A stretch of 64,000 nt of DNA, taken from NCBI GenBank assembly GCA_014647935.1, contig BMQD01000001.1, forward strand, positions 558,001 through 622,000. Reading direction: 5' to 3'. Origin of the DNA: Planomonospora parontospora. GTDB lineage: Bacteria > Actinomycetota > Actinomycetes > Streptosporangiales > Streptosporangiaceae. The stretch's first letter is position 1. Every line of letters begins with the position of its first letter. The notes under the pieces were generated by a model. That model did no database searches. It had not been told where the DNA came from and was given only the letters and a program-made list of their open reading frames with translations. This document shows, piece after piece, positions 1-9,009 of this stretch. Made by a program: the position numbers and the translations under genes.

Positions 1-510
1 GTGGTGATCATCCTGGTCAAGCGCTGGGAGAAGAGCCGGGTGGGACGCGCCTGGGCGGCGATCCGGGAGGACGAGGACGCGGCCGAGGTCATGGGCGTGC
101 CGACCTTCCGCTTCAAGATGCTGGCCTTCGCCATCGGCGCCTCGATCGGTGGCGCGATGGGCGTGCTGTGGGCGGCCAAGTCCATCTCGATCAACCCGAA
201 CGACTTCCAGTTCCTGCTCTCGGCGACGATCCTGGCCGCGGTGGTCATGGGCGGCGCGGGCAACCTGCCGGGCGTCATGCTGGGCGCGTTCATCGTGGCG
301 TGGCTGCCCGAGCGCTTCCGCGGCCTGCAGGAGTACCGCATGCTGATCTTCGGTGCGGTGCTCGTCGCACTGATGATCTTCCGTCCGGAGGGCCTGCTGC
401 CGTCGCGCCAGCGAAAAGCGGAGCTGAAAGAGGGATCAGGCGGGATGGGTACGCTCGGTGCAGAGGTGCCCGGGCCGGAGTCGCACGGTGAGGAGGTGGC
501 CTCCAAGTGA
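1..510 (+). CDS. livM: Branched-chain amino acid ABC transporter permease LivM, C-terminal part
   Basis: The reading frame is open at the window edge, so only the last 169 residues are seen and the GTG at base 1 is probably an internal codon. It shows the EAA-like cytoplasmic loop of LivM permeases (GRAWAAIREDEDAAEVMGV), three or four hydrophobic segments, and the family-typical ending FRPEGLLP followed by a short hydrophilic tail. As a membrane subunit it would pair with a LivH just upstream of the window and with the LivG and LivF ATPases encoded next. Its stop overlaps the livG start in a GTGA junction, indicating translational coupling. Confidence 0.92.
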   Translation: MVIILVKRWEKSRVGRAWAAIREDEDAAEVMGVPTFRFKMLAFAIGASIGGAMGVLWAAKSISINPNDFQFLLSATILAAVVMGGAGNLPGVMLGAFIVAWLPERFRGLQEYRMLIFGAVLVALMIFRPEGLLPSRQRKAELKEGSGGMGTLGAEVPGPESHGEEVASK

Positions 511-1319
511 GCACCGAAGCGAGTGCTGCGGGCCAGGCGCGCGGTGGCCGCGCGATGCTGGAGCTGAAGGACCTCGTCATGCGGTTCGGCGGCGTCACGG
601 CGCTGAACGACGTGAACCTGACGGTCAACGAGGGCGAGATCTTCGCGCTCATCGGTCCGAACGGCGCCGGCAAGACCACGGTGTTCAACGTGGTGACCGG
701 CGTCTACCGGCCGACCCAGGGCGAGGTCCGCTTCCTGGGCGAGAAGATCAGCGGGACCAAGCGTTTCAAGATCACCCGTAAGGGCGTGGCCCGGACGTTC
801 CAGAACATCCGGCTGTTCCACAACATGACGGCGGTCGAGAACATCATGGTGGGCGCGGACGCCCACCACCGGTCCGGCATGGTGAGCGTGGCGCTCGGCC
901 TGCCCTGGCACCGCCAGGCGGAGCGGGACGGCCGGAAGCTGGCGATGGAGCTGCTGGAGTTCGTCGGCATCCCGCACCGCGCGCACGACCACGCCAAGAA
1001 CCTGCCCTACGGCGACCAGCGGCGCCTGGAGATCGCCCGGGCACTGGCGACCGACCCGAAGCTGCTGCTGCTGGACGAGCCCGCCGCGGGCATGAACCCG
1101 GCGGAGAAGGTGGCGCTGCAGCAGCTCATCCGCGACATCCGGGACGCCGGGCGGACGATTCTGATCATCGAGCACGACATGAGCCTCATCATGGGCATCA
1201 GCGACCGCATCGCGGTGCTGGACTTCGGCCAGAAGATCGCCGACGGTCTGCCTGACGAGGTGCGGAACGACCCCCGGGTCGTCGAGGCGTATTTGGGGGC
1301 ACCGGCAGATGCTTCTTGA
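507..1319 (+). CDS. livG: Branched-chain amino acid ABC transporter ATP-binding protein LivG
   Basis: One of the two cytoplasmic ATPases that power branched-chain amino acid uptake. Over 270 residues it shows Walker A (GPNGAGKT, residues 50-57), a LivG-type signature with YGDQ in place of SGGQ (LPYGDQRRLEIARAL), Walker B (LLLLDEPAAG) and the H-loop (IIEHDM). The GTG start lies in a 4-nt overlap with livM and has an AGGAGG ribosome-binding site at 491-496. An internal Met at residue 17 is a weaker alternative start. The 3' end overlaps livF by 11 nt. Confidence 0.95.
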   Translation: MSTEASAAGQARGGRAMLELKDLVMRFGGVTALNDVNLTVNEGEIFALIGPNGAGKTTVFNVVTGVYRPTQGEVRFLGEKISGTKRFKITRKGVARTFQNIRLFHNMTAVENIMVGADAHHRSGMVSVALGLPWHRQAERDGRKLAMELLEFVGIPHRAHDHAKNLPYGDQRRLEIARALATDPKLLLLDEPAAGMNPAEKVALQQLIRDIRDAGRTILIIEHDMSLIMGISDRIAVLDFGQKIADGLPDEVRNDPRVVEAYLGAPADAS

Positions 1320-2073
1320 GATCAAGGACATCCACGTCCACTACGGCAAGATCGCGGCGCTCAAGGGCATCTCGGTCGAGGTGAACGAGGGCGAGATCGT
1401 CACGCTCATCGGAGCGAACGGGGCGGGCAAGACGACCACCCTGAAGACGATCTCCGGGCTGCGCGGCCTGACGTCGGGGAGCATCGTCTTCGACGGCCAG
1501 GACATCAGCAAGATGCCCGGTCACAAGCGCGTGATGGCGGGTCTGGGGCAGGCCCCCGAGGGCCGCGGCATCTTCCCTGGCATGACGGTCCACGACAACC
1601 TGCTGATGGGCGCCTACACCCGCTCGGGTGACTTCGGCGCCGAGCTCGCCGAGGCCTACGAGCTGTTCCCGCGGCTGGCCGAGCGTCGCAACCAGGCGGC
1701 CGGCACGATGTCCGGCGGCGAGCAGCAGATGCTCGCCATCGGCCGGGCGCTGATGGCCAAGCCGAAGGTGCTGCTGCTGGACGAGCCGTCCATGGGCCTG
1801 GCCCCGCTGCTGGTCCAGCAGATCTTCGACATCATCGAGGAGATCAACCGGCGCGGCGTCACGGTGCTGCTGGTGGAGCAGAACGCCCAGCAGGCGCTGA
1901 AGCTCGCCCACCGGGCCTACGTGCTGGAGACCGGCAGGGTGGTCAAGAGCGCCCCCGCGGCGCAGCTGCTCGACGACCCCGACGTGCAGGCCGCCTACCT
2001 CGGCGGCGGTCTCGGGCACGACGCGCCCGCACCGGGGCCGGCCGCGGCCGAGCCGCCCGCGGGCGAGGCGTGA
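1309..2073 (+). CDS. livF: Branched-chain amino acid ABC transporter ATP-binding protein LivF
   Basis: Second ATPase of the liv transporter, 254 residues. It shows Walker A (GANGAGKT, residues 35-42), the signature MSGGEQQMLAIGRAL, Walker B (LLLDEPSMGLAPL) and the H-loop (LLVEQN). The final 20 or so residues (Ala/Pro/Glu-rich) extend beyond the usual LivF end. The ATG start lies inside the end of livG, so translation is coupled. It is the last gene of the operon and is followed by a strong hairpin at 2091-2123. Confidence 0.95.
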   Translation: MLLEIKDIHVHYGKIAALKGISVEVNEGEIVTLIGANGAGKTTTLKTISGLRGLTSGSIVFDGQDISKMPGHKRVMAGLGQAPEGRGIFPGMTVHDNLLMGAYTRSGDFGAELAEAYELFPRLAERRNQAAGTMSGGEQQMLAIGRALMAKPKVLLLDEPSMGLAPLLVQQIFDIIEEINRRGVTVLLVEQNAQQALKLAHRAYVLETGRVVKSAPAAQLLDDPDVQAAYLGGGLGHDAPAPGPAAAEPPAGEA

Positions 2074-2090
2074 GCCGTACGGTGTGATCA

Positions 2091-2123
2091 CGGGCGGACC
2101 CGCCGCGACGGCGGGTCCGCCCG
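2091..2123. terminator. Bidirectional intrinsic terminator hairpin
   Basis: Perfect 14-bp stem (cgggcggacccgcc paired with its complement) around the 5-nt loop gcgac. It lies between the convergent ends of livF (+) and the DUF4352-like lipoprotein gene (-), so it can serve both. As usual in high-GC actinobacteria there is no long U tract. Confidence 0.85.
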
Positions 2124-2133
2124 TTCGCGCGGC

Positions 2134-2694
2134 TCAGCCCAGCGGCACCGTGACGCCGTCCGTGCGGGTGTAGCCCAGCGGCGGGTCGCCGTACAGCCGG
2201 ATCCCGGTCACCGAGGCCTCCTCTGGGACGTCGAACCACAGGTCCATCTCGACCCGGACGCCGGCGCCCAGCAGGAAGACGTCCGGCTGCCGCTTGGTCG
2301 CCTGGGCGAACGCGTCGACCGGGTGGGCCGCGCCGTCGGAGGTGAGCAGCCGCTGCCTGCCGGCGTCGAAGCGGGAGTTGGTGCGCCCGGGGTTGTCGGC
2401 GACGATCCGCACCACCACGTACTGGCCCCTGGCCTGCCACTCGGCGTGGCTGGCGAAGAAGCCGCTGAGCCCCTTCTGCAGGCCGATCACCTGGAACCGG
2501 GTGTCGCCGTCCTGCACGGGGGCGGCCATGACGCGGATCTCGCCGGGCCTGACGGGACGGGGCGGGAGTTCGTACGTCGGCGTCGCGGCGGCCCGGCGGG
2601 CGGAGTCCGTCCGGGGCTCCGGGCGCCCGGAGCAGGCGGCGGCCGGCAGGAAGAGGAGTGCGGCGGCCGCGACGGCCACGGCGGTGCGGGGCAT
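2134..2694 (-). CDS. DUF4352-like secreted lipoprotein
   Basis: Protein of 186 residues with a lipoprotein signal peptide: a hydrophobic Ala/Val/Leu stretch and the lipobox LPAAACSG. The mature part resembles the beta-sandwich DUF4352 family, with the alternating pattern QYVVVRIVADNPGRT and residues that compare a measured value with an expected one in extracellular domains. Ligand and role are unknown. An in-frame GTG at 2703 would add three residues, but the ATG gives the more usual signal peptide. It stands alone and converges on livF. Confidence 0.75.
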   Translation of the reverse strand: MPRTAVAVAAAALLFLPAAACSGRPEPRTDSARRAAATPTYELPPRPVRPGEIRVMAAPVQDGDTRFQVIGLQKGLSGFFASHAEWQARGQYVVVRIVADNPGRTNSRFDAGRQRLLTSDGAAHPVDAFAQATKRQPDVFLLGAGVRVEMDLWFDVPEEASVTGIRLYGDPPLGYTRTDGVTVPLG

Positions 2695-2856
2695 GAAGAT
2701 CACGCTAGATCGGGGTACGCGGGAGTAATACGCACGGCTGAACTTGTTGTCCGAATCGTGTCACAGCGGTGACCTGCCCTGCCGTACCTGTGGGGCAGCA
2801 TCACCCGCATTGAGGTATCCATGCAAAGAGCGACATTGACCGAGAAGGAGGCCGTC

Positions 2857-3708
2857 GTGGGCCTGAGTTTCATTCCCCGCCGGGCGCTCGCGGTGGGCGC
2901 CGTGGTCGTGGCCGGCGCGCTGAGCCTGTCGGCCTGCGGCGGTGGCGACTCCACCACCGCCAGCCCGAGCGCGGGTGCCTCGTCCAGCGCCCCGGCCGCC
3001 GACGGCCCCAAGCTGGTCACCCCCGGCAAGCTGACCACCTGCACGAGCCTGCCGTACCCGCCCTTCCAGTACAAGGAGGGCGACAAGGTCGTCGGCTTCG
3101 ACGTCGACATCGTCGACCTGGCCGCCAAGAAGCTCGGTGTGACGCAGGAGATCGTCGACATCAAGTTCGACTCGATCAAGAGCGGTGCGGCGCTCAACGC
3201 CGGCAAGTGCGACGTGGCCGCCGCGGGCATGACCATCACCGAGGAGCGCAAGGCCAACCTCGACTTCTCCGACCCGTACTTCGACGAAGTGATCGCCTTC
3301 CTGTCGCCCAAGGGCAAGAAGATCAACACGATCGAGGAGGTCAAGGCGGGCAACCTGCGCTTCGGCGTGCAGGCGGCGACCACGAGCCTCGACTACGCCA
3401 AGAGCAAGGGCTTCGACCCCAAGCAGTTCGACGACGCGGGCAAGCAGATCGCCGCGCTGCAGGCAGGTCAGGTCGACGTGGTCCTGCAGGACCTGCCGGT
3501 CATCAACGACTGGCTGAAGAAGCCCGAGATCGCCGAGAAGTTCGAGCTGGGCGGCATCATCGAGACCGGCGCCCAGTACGGCGTGGCCGCCAAGAAGGGC
3601 AGCACCGAGCTGGTGAAGGCCCTGAACGACGCCATCTCCGCGGCCAAGGCGGACGGCAGCTACGACACCATCTACGAGAAGTGGTTCGGGAAGAAGCCGG
3701 GCGCCTGA
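2857..3708 (+). CDS. Polar amino acid (glutamate-type) ABC transporter substrate-binding lipoprotein
   Basis: Lipid-anchored receptor (SBP_bac_3) of an amino acid ABC importer, 283 residues. The signal peptide ends at the lipobox LSLSACGG. The mature protein has the family hallmarks PYPPFQYKEGDKVVGFDVDI near the start and MTITEERKANLDFSDPYF in the middle. The start is taken as GTG 2857 because GAAGGAG (2844-2850) lies 6 nt before it and it leaves a compact signal peptide; the in-frame ATG at 2821 has no ribosome-binding site. Permease and ATPase genes follow directly. Glutamate/glutamine or aspartate is the likely ligand, but the exact one cannot be read from the sequence. Confidence 0.92.
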   Translation: MGLSFIPRRALAVGAVVVAGALSLSACGGGDSTTASPSAGASSSAPAADGPKLVTPGKLTTCTSLPYPPFQYKEGDKVVGFDVDIVDLAAKKLGVTQEIVDIKFDSIKSGAALNAGKCDVAAAGMTITEERKANLDFSDPYFDEVIAFLSPKGKKINTIEEVKAGNLRFGVQAATTSLDYAKSKGFDPKQFDDAGKQIAALQAGQVDVVLQDLPVINDWLKKPEIAEKFELGGIIETGAQYGVAAKKGSTELVKALNDAISAAKADGSYDTIYEKWFGKKPGA

Positions 3709-3712
3709 TTCC

Positions 3713-4570
3713 ATGTCAGAACAGTCCACGATGACCGGGCCTCCGGTCGGCCCCTCCGGAGCGTCCTCCGGAGGGGCGGGGCTCAGTCCCCGTCAGCGGC
3801 GGAACATCAGCCGCGGCGTCCAGTACGCCGTCTTCGTCGTCCTCGCCGCCCTGGTGGTGAGCTGGGCCGATTGGGCGGCGATCCGCGAGCACTTCCTCGA
3901 CATGAAGGTGGCGGAGAACCTCTTCCCGGAGATCTTCACCATCGCGCTGAAGAACACGGTGATCTACACGGTCTCCGGGTACGTCCTGGGCTTCTTCCTG
4001 GGACTGGTGGTCGCGCTCATGCGGCTGTCCTCCGCGGCGCCCAACCGGTGGATCGCACTCGTCTACATCGAGGTCTTCCGCGGCCTCCCGGCGGTGCTGG
4101 TCTTCATCCTGCTCGGACTGGCGGTCCCGACCGCGTTCCCGGGCATCCGGTTCCCCTTCGACGAGTACGGCGTCGTCGCGATCGCCCTCGGCCTGGTCTC
4201 GGCGGCCTACATGGCCGAGACGATCCGGGCGGGCCTGCAGGCGGTGCCGCGGGGCCAGATGGAGGCGGCGCGCTCGCTGGGCATGTCGTACTCCAGGGCC
4301 ATGATCACGGTGGTGATCCCGCAGGCGCTGCGCATCGTGATCCCTCCGCTCACCAACGAGCTGATCCTGCTGTTCAAGGACTCCTCGCTGGTGTTCGCGA
4401 TCGGTGTCACCTCGGCGACGAGCGAACTGACCAAGTTCGGCCAGGACATCGCCACCGAGTACGCCGACAGCACGCCGCTGCTGCTGGCCGGTGCGACCTA
4501 CCTGCTCATCACGATCCCGCTGAGCATCGTGGTGCGGCGGCTCGAAGCACGCCAGGCTAAGGCGCGGTGA
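3713..4570 (+). CDS. Polar amino acid ABC transporter permease (HisMQ family)
   Basis: Integral membrane subunit of 285 residues with a disordered, Gly/Ser-rich N-terminal tail of about 30 residues and about five or six membrane segments. The coupling loop that contacts the ATPase is clear ([20 protein letters not shown]). It begins 4 nt after the binding-protein gene and overlaps the ATPase gene by 4 nt. A single permease gene implies a homodimer, unlike operons with two permease genes. Confidence 0.93.
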   Translation: MSEQSTMTGPPVGPSGASSGGAGLSPRQRRNISRGVQYAVFVVLAALVVSWADWAAIREHFLDMKVAENLFPEIFTIALKNTVIYTVSGYVLGFFLGLVVALMRLSSAAPNRWIALVYIEVFRGLPAVLVFILLGLAVPTAFPGIRFPFDEYGVVAIALGLVSAAYMAETIRAGLQAVPRGQMEAARSLGMSYSRAMITVVIPQALRIVIPPLTNELILLFKDSSLVFAIGVTSATSELTKFGQDIATEYADSTPLLLAGATYLLITIPLSIVVRRLEARQAKAR

Positions 4571-5328
4571 GGGACATGGCACACGCAGTAGAGATCAGGA
4601 ACCTGCACAAGTCGTTCGGTGCGCTGCAGGTCCTCAAGGGCATCGACTTCACCGTCGACCCCGGCCAGGTGGTCTGCGTCATCGGACCGTCGGGTTCCGG
4701 CAAGTCCACGCTGCTGCGCTGCGTGAACCTGCTGGAGGAGCCCACCTCGGGCCAGGTGGTGGTGGACGGGGTCGAGCTGACCCACCGTGACGTCGACATC
4801 GACGCCGCCCGCCGCCGGGTCGGCATGGTCTTCCAGCAGTTCAACCTCTTCCCGCACATGACCGCGCTGGAGAACGTCATGATCGCCCAGCGCCGCGTGC
4901 TCAAGCGCGGCAGGGCGGAGGCGGAGCGCATCGCCGTGGAGAACCTGGAGAAGGTGGGCGTCGCCGACAAACGCGACTCCTATCCGGCGCAGCTCTCCGG
5001 CGGCCAGCAGCAGCGGGTGGCGATCGCCCGGGCGCTGGCGATGAGCCCGGCGCTGATGCTCTTCGACGAGCCCACCTCGGCGCTCGACCCGGAGCTGGTC
5101 GGCGACGTGCTCACGGTCATGCGCAAGCTGGCCGAGGAGGGCATGACCATGCTGGTGGTCACCCACGAGATGGCGTTCGCCCGAGATGTGGCGGACCGGG
5201 TGGTCTTCATGGACGGCGGCGTCATCGTCGAGGACGGCCCGGCCGAGCAGGTCATCGGCGCGCCGCGGCACGAGCGCACCAAGTCCTTCCTGCGCCGGGT
5301 GCTGGACCCGACCCACACCGACGTCTGA
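4567..5328 (+). CDS. Polar amino acid ABC transporter ATP-binding protein (GlnQ type)
   Basis: Cytoplasmic ATPase of the importer, 253 residues. It carries Walker A (GPSGSGKS, residues 40-47), the signature [15 protein letters not shown], Walker B with D-loop ([15 protein letters not shown]) and the switch His (VVTHEM), all typical of the GlnQ/HisP group. The GTG start lies in a GTGA overlap with the permease stop; an ATG three codons later is an alternative. Last gene of the operon; a hairpin follows at 5354-5384. Confidence 0.95.
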   Translation: MRDMAHAVEIRNLHKSFGALQVLKGIDFTVDPGQVVCVIGPSGSGKSTLLRCVNLLEEPTSGQVVVDGVELTHRDVDIDAARRRVGMVFQQFNLFPHMTALENVMIAQRRVLKRGRAEAERIAVENLEKVGVADKRDSYPAQLSGGQQQRVAIARALAMSPALMLFDEPTSALDPELVGDVLTVMRKLAEEGMTMLVVTHEMAFARDVADRVVFMDGGVIVEDGPAEQVIGAPRHERTKSFLRRVLDPTHTDV

Positions 5329-5353
5329 GCCCTCCGGAGGGTTCGCAGACCGT

Positions 5354-5384
5354 GGCCCGTCCCCCTTCCCCGGGGGTGCGGGCC
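5354..5384 (+). terminator. Probable terminator of the polar amino acid transporter operon
   Basis: Hairpin with arms ggcccg/cgggcc and ccccc/ggggg separated by a small internal bulge, 26 nt after the ATPase stop. A shorter palindrome (ccctccggaggg, 5330-5341) lies just before it. No U tract. Confidence 0.6.
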
Positions 5385-5407
5385 ACCGGCGCGTCCGGGG
5401 CAGGCGG

Positions 5408-5509
5408 CGAGAACGCCGGGGAGGGGTGCGGGTGCCCTGCGCCTGCGGGGCGCGAGAACGCCGGGGAGGGGCACGAGGACGCCAGAGGGAGGGGTGCGGG
5501 TGCCCTGCG
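5408..5509. repeat. GC-rich imperfect direct repeats in a non-coding stretch
   Basis: The 345-nt gap between the ATPase gene and the thioesterase gene holds no convincing gene. It contains a 19-bp exact repeat (starting cgagaacgccgg) at 5408-5426 and 5453-5471, and a 21-bp exact repeat (starting gaggggtgcggg) at 5421-5441 and 5489-5509. This looks like local slippage or duplication. No function is visible. Confidence 0.7.
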
Positions 5510-5674
5510 GGGCGCGAGCCCGCGGGGAGGCCTTTGGCGCCGTGTGGAGCTTCCCCGACTCCGCACGTTTTCTACTCGGCCCCCCGCGGGCGTCGCCGTC
5601 ACCCACCGTAACCCCACCGGAGCCGACAGCGCAAAGATATGCGCCGCCCGCCCGGACTTCTTCGGACGCCGCCC

Positions 5675-6097
5675 TCAGGGGGCGTCGCGGAGCATGCAGG
5701 TGAGCCGGGAGGTGCACACGCGCCGGCCCTGCTCGTCGGTGATCTCGATGTCGTAGGTGGCGACCGTCCGGCCGCCGTGCAGGCGGGTGGCCACGCCGGT
5801 GACCAGGCCGGAGGTGGCCGAGCGGTGGTGGGTGGCGTTGATCTCGATGCCGACGGCGATGCGGCCGGGGCCGGCGTGGAGGGCCGAGCCGACGGAGCCG
5901 ATGGTCTCGGCCAGGACGCAGGACGCGCCGCCGTGCAGCAGGCCGTACGGCTGGGTGTTGCCCTCGACGGGCATGGTGGCGACGACGCGCTCGGCGCTCG
6001 CCTCCAGGATCTCGATGCCCATCCGCTCGACCAGGGTGTTCCTGTGCGCGCCGCCCAGCAGTTCCTCGATGGGGGACGTCTCGTCGGGATCGGTCAT
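5675..6097 (-). CDS. PaaI/4HBT-family acyl-CoA thioesterase (hotdog fold)
   Basis: Small hotdog-fold protein of 140 residues, likely a thioesterase acting on acyl- or aryl-CoA in the cytoplasm. The family motif is clear (GLLHGGASCVLAETIGS: the HGG turn followed by the central helix). The downstream strands (IEINATHHRSATSGLVTGVATRL and YDIEITDEQGR) fit PaaI/YdiI-like proteins; the substrate is unknown. The ATG at 6097 is 13 nt from GAGGAG, whereas a TTG two codons upstream (6103) has ideal 7-nt spacing and may be the real start. Divergent from polA with overlapping -10 elements. Confidence 0.85.
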   Translation of the reverse strand: MTDPDETSPIEELLGGAHRNTLVERMGIEILEASAERVVATMPVEGNTQPYGLLHGGASCVLAETIGSVGSALHAGPGRIAVGIEINATHHRSATSGLVTGVATRLHGGRTVATYDIEITDEQGRRVCTSRLTCMLRDAP

Positions 6098-6149
6098 GGT
6101 CAAGGGGTGACTCCTCGTCAGGCGGGACCAGGTTTTCTGTCGCATCAGG

Positions 6150-6159
6150 AGACTAGGCT
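6150..6159. promoter_or_regulatory. Overlapping divergent -10 elements (thioesterase / polA)
   Basis: TAGGCT on the plus strand (6154-6159) ends 6 nt before the polA GTG. TAGTCT on the minus strand (6155-6150) precedes the thioesterase gene. The two hexamers share the TA at 6154-6155. I see no good -35 on either side. Confidence 0.5.
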
Positions 6160-6165
6160 TCTGCT

Positions 6166-8895
6166 GTGCCGAAGAGTGAAGCGACCCCTACTCGTCCGTG
6201 TCTCCTGCTGCTGGATGGGCATTCTCTGGCCTATCGGGCGTTCTACGCACTCCCTGAGGAGAACTTCTCCACCTCCACGGGGCAGAAGACCAACGCCATC
6301 TACGGGTTCACGTCGATGCTGGTCAACGTGCTCCGCGACGAGCGGCCGTCCCACGTGGCGGTCTGCTTCGACCGCTCGGAGCCGACGTTCCGGCACGAGG
6401 AGTACGCCGGCTACAAGGCCACCCGCAGCGCCAGCCCGGACAGCTTCCGCAGCCAGATGAGCCTGATCCACGAGATGCTCGACGCGCTGCGCGTCCCGCA
6501 CCTGTCGCTGGCCGGCTACGAGGCCGACGACCTGATCGCCACGCTCGCCACCCGGGCCGCCGCGCAGGACATGGACGTGCTGGTGGTCACCGGCGACCGC
6601 GACGCGCTGCAGCTCGTCGACGAGCGGATCACGGTGCTGATGACCCGGGTCGGGATCAGCAACATGACGCGGTTCACCCCCGAGGCCGTGCTGGAGAAGT
6701 ACGACCTCACCCCGGCTCAATACCCCGACTTCGCCGCCATCCGCGGCGACGTCAGCGACAACCTGCTGAACATCCCGGGCGTGGGGGAGAAGACCGCGGC
6801 CAAGTGGATCAGGGAGTTCGGCTCTCTGGAGGAGCTGGTCGACCGGGTCGACGAGGTCAAGGGCAAGGCCGGCGAGAAGCTCCGCGACCACCTCGACCAG
6901 GTCCTGATGAACCGCCGCCTGACCCAGCTGGTGCGCGACGTGCCGCTGGAGCAGGAGGTCGCCGGGCTGAGGGTCGGCGAGCTGGACCGCGCCGAGATCG
7001 ACAAGATCCTCGACACCCTGGAGTTCCGGGGCGAGATCCGCGAGCGGCTCTTCAAGACCCTCGGCTCGGCGGAGTCCGGGTCCGAATCCGGCGCCGGGGA
7101 CGGCTTCGAGGTCGACGTCGTCGTGCTCGGCCCCGGGGAGGTGGCCGGGTGGCTGGAAGCGCTGCCCGAGGGGCGGGCCGGCCTGGCCTTCACGGGGGCG
7201 TACGGCAGGGGCACCGGCCGGATCGACGGTGTGGCGATCGCCGCGCCGGCCGCCGGGCAGGAAGGCGGCGCGGGCGGCTCCCGGGCGGCGTTCGTCGACC
7301 CGTCCGGGCTGACCGAGGCGGACGAGGCGGCGCTGCGCGCCTGGCTGGCCGACGAGGCCAGGCCCAAGGCGGTGCACGACGCCAAGGGGTTCATGCTGGC
7401 GCTCTGGGCGCAGGGGCTGGAGCTGCGCGGGCTGTCCTGCGACACGGCGCTGGCCGCCTACCTGGCGGCCCCGGGGCAGCGCTCGTTCGTCCTGGAGGAC
7501 CTGGTCCGGGTCTACCTCGGCCGCGAGCTGAAGGGCGAGGCCCCGGCGGACGGGCAGACCTCCCTGTTCGACGACCAGGAGGCCGACGCGGCCCGCGACC
7601 TCGCGCTGAGGGCCTCGGCCGTGCGCGACCTCGCGGGCGCGCTGGAGGCGTTCCTGGAGCCGCGGGCGGCCACCGGCCTGCTGCGGGACGTGGAGCTGCC
7701 GCTGGTGACCGTCCTGGCGGAGATGGAGCGGACGGGCATCGCCGCCGACCGCGACCACCTCGGCGGGCTGGAGGAGGAGTTCCGGGCCGCGGTGAAGCAG
7801 GCCGTCGAGGCGGCCCACGCGTCGGTGGGCGAGCAGTTCAACCTGGGCTCGCCCAAGCAGCTCCAGGAGATCCTCTTCGTCAGGCTGGGGCTGCCCAAGA
7901 CAAAGAAGATCAAGACCGGCTACAGCACCGACGCCGACCAGCTGGCCTGGCTGGCCGCGCAGACCGAGCACGAGCTTCCGACGATCATGCTGCGCCACCG
8001 GGACCAGGAGAAGCTGCGGGTCACAGTCGAGGGGCTGATCAAGGAGATCTCCGACGACGGGCGGATCCACACGACGTTCGAGCAGACGGTGGCGGCCACC
8101 GGGCGGCTGAGCTCCAAACAGCCCAACCTGCAGAACATCCCGATCCGCACCGCCGAGGGCCGCCGCATCCGGCAGGGGTTCACGGTCGGCTCCGGCTACG
8201 AGACGCTGCTGACCGCCGACTACAGCCAGATCGAGCTGCGCATCATGGCGCACCTGTCCGGCGACGAGGCGCTGATCGCCGCGTTCGAGTCGGGGCACGA
8301 CTTCCACCAGGCGACCGCGGCGCGGGTCTTCGGCACCGAGCCGGAGAAGGTCACCGGCGAGATGCGCGCCAAGATCAAGGCGATGAACTACGGGCTGGCC
8401 TACGGCCTGTCCGACTTCGGGCTGTCCGCGCAGCTCGGCATCCCGGTGCCGGAGGCCAGAGGCCTCAAGGAGGAGTACTTCGAGGAGTTCGGCGGCATCC
8501 GCGACTTCCTCAACGCGATCGTCGCCCGGGCCCGGCAGGACGGCTACACCGAGACCATCCTCGGCCGCCGCCGCTACCTGCCCGACCTCAACAGCGACAA
8601 CCGCCAGCGCCGCGACATGGCCGAGCGGATGGCGCTCAACGCGCCGATCCAGGGCTCGGCGGCGGACATCATCAAGATCGCGATGCTGCGGGTGGGCGCC
8701 GCGCTGCGCGAGGCGGGCCTGGATTCGCGGATGCTGCTCCAGGTCCACGACGAGCTCGTGTTCGAGGTCGCGCCGGGTGAGCTGGAGACCCTGCGCGAGC
8801 TGGTCCGGACCCGGATGAACACCGCCTACGAGCTGCGCGTCCCGCTCGAGGTGTCGGTGGGCGTCGGGCGCACGTGGCAGGACGCCGGCCACTGA
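6166..8895 (+). CDS. polA: DNA polymerase I
   Basis: Repair and Okazaki-fragment polymerase of 909 residues, close to other actinobacterial PolA. Residues 1 to about 300 form the 5'-3' exonuclease (DGHSLAYRAFYAL, YEADDLIATLA, GDRDALQL, and the helix-hairpin-helix IPGVGEKTAAKW). Residues about 310-500 correspond to the 3'-5' exonuclease domain, but I do not find its acidic metal ligands, as in other actinobacteria. The polymerase domain has motif A (DYSQIELRIMAHLSGD, Asp685), motif B (KIKAMNYGLAYG, Tyr742) and motif C (VHDE, His861-Asp862). The GTG start has no ribosome-binding site but lies 6 nt after a TAGGCT -10, suggesting a leaderless mRNA. Confidence 0.98.
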   Translation: MPKSEATPTRPCLLLLDGHSLAYRAFYALPEENFSTSTGQKTNAIYGFTSMLVNVLRDERPSHVAVCFDRSEPTFRHEEYAGYKATRSASPDSFRSQMSLIHEMLDALRVPHLSLAGYEADDLIATLATRAAAQDMDVLVVTGDRDALQLVDERITVLMTRVGISNMTRFTPEAVLEKYDLTPAQYPDFAAIRGDVSDNLLNIPGVGEKTAAKWIREFGSLEELVDRVDEVKGKAGEKLRDHLDQVLMNRRLTQLVRDVPLEQEVAGLRVGELDRAEIDKILDTLEFRGEIRERLFKTLGSAESGSESGAGDGFEVDVVVLGPGEVAGWLEALPEGRAGLAFTGAYGRGTGRIDGVAIAAPAAGQEGGAGGSRAAFVDPSGLTEADEAALRAWLADEARPKAVHDAKGFMLALWAQGLELRGLSCDTALAAYLAAPGQRSFVLEDLVRVYLGRELKGEAPADGQTSLFDDQEADAARDLALRASAVRDLAGALEAFLEPRAATGLLRDVELPLVTVLAEMERTGIAADRDHLGGLEEEFRAAVKQAVEAAHASVGEQFNLGSPKQLQEILFVRLGLPKTKKIKTGYSTDADQLAWLAAQTEHELPTIMLRHRDQEKLRVTVEGLIKEISDDGRIHTTFEQTVAATGRLSSKQPNLQNIPIRTAEGRRIRQGFTVGSGYETLLTADYSQIELRIMAHLSGDEALIAAFESGHDFHQATAARVFGTEPEKVTGEMRAKIKAMNYGLAYGLSDFGLSAQLGIPVPEARGLKEEYFEEFGGIRDFLNAIVARARQDGYTETILGRRRYLPDLNSDNRQRRDMAERMALNAPIQGSAADIIKIAMLRVGAALREAGLDSRMLLQVHDELVFEVAPGELETLRELVRTRMNTAYELRVPLEVSVGVGRTWQDAGH

Positions 8896-9009
8896 CCGCC
8901 GGGCCGGTGGTGGGGGTGCTGCGAGGGCGCTGTGAGGTGTGTCCGGGCTTGTCCTGGTCTGTTCTAGGGTTGGACGGCAGGCCGACACCTCGACGGGCAC
9001 GGGAGTCTT

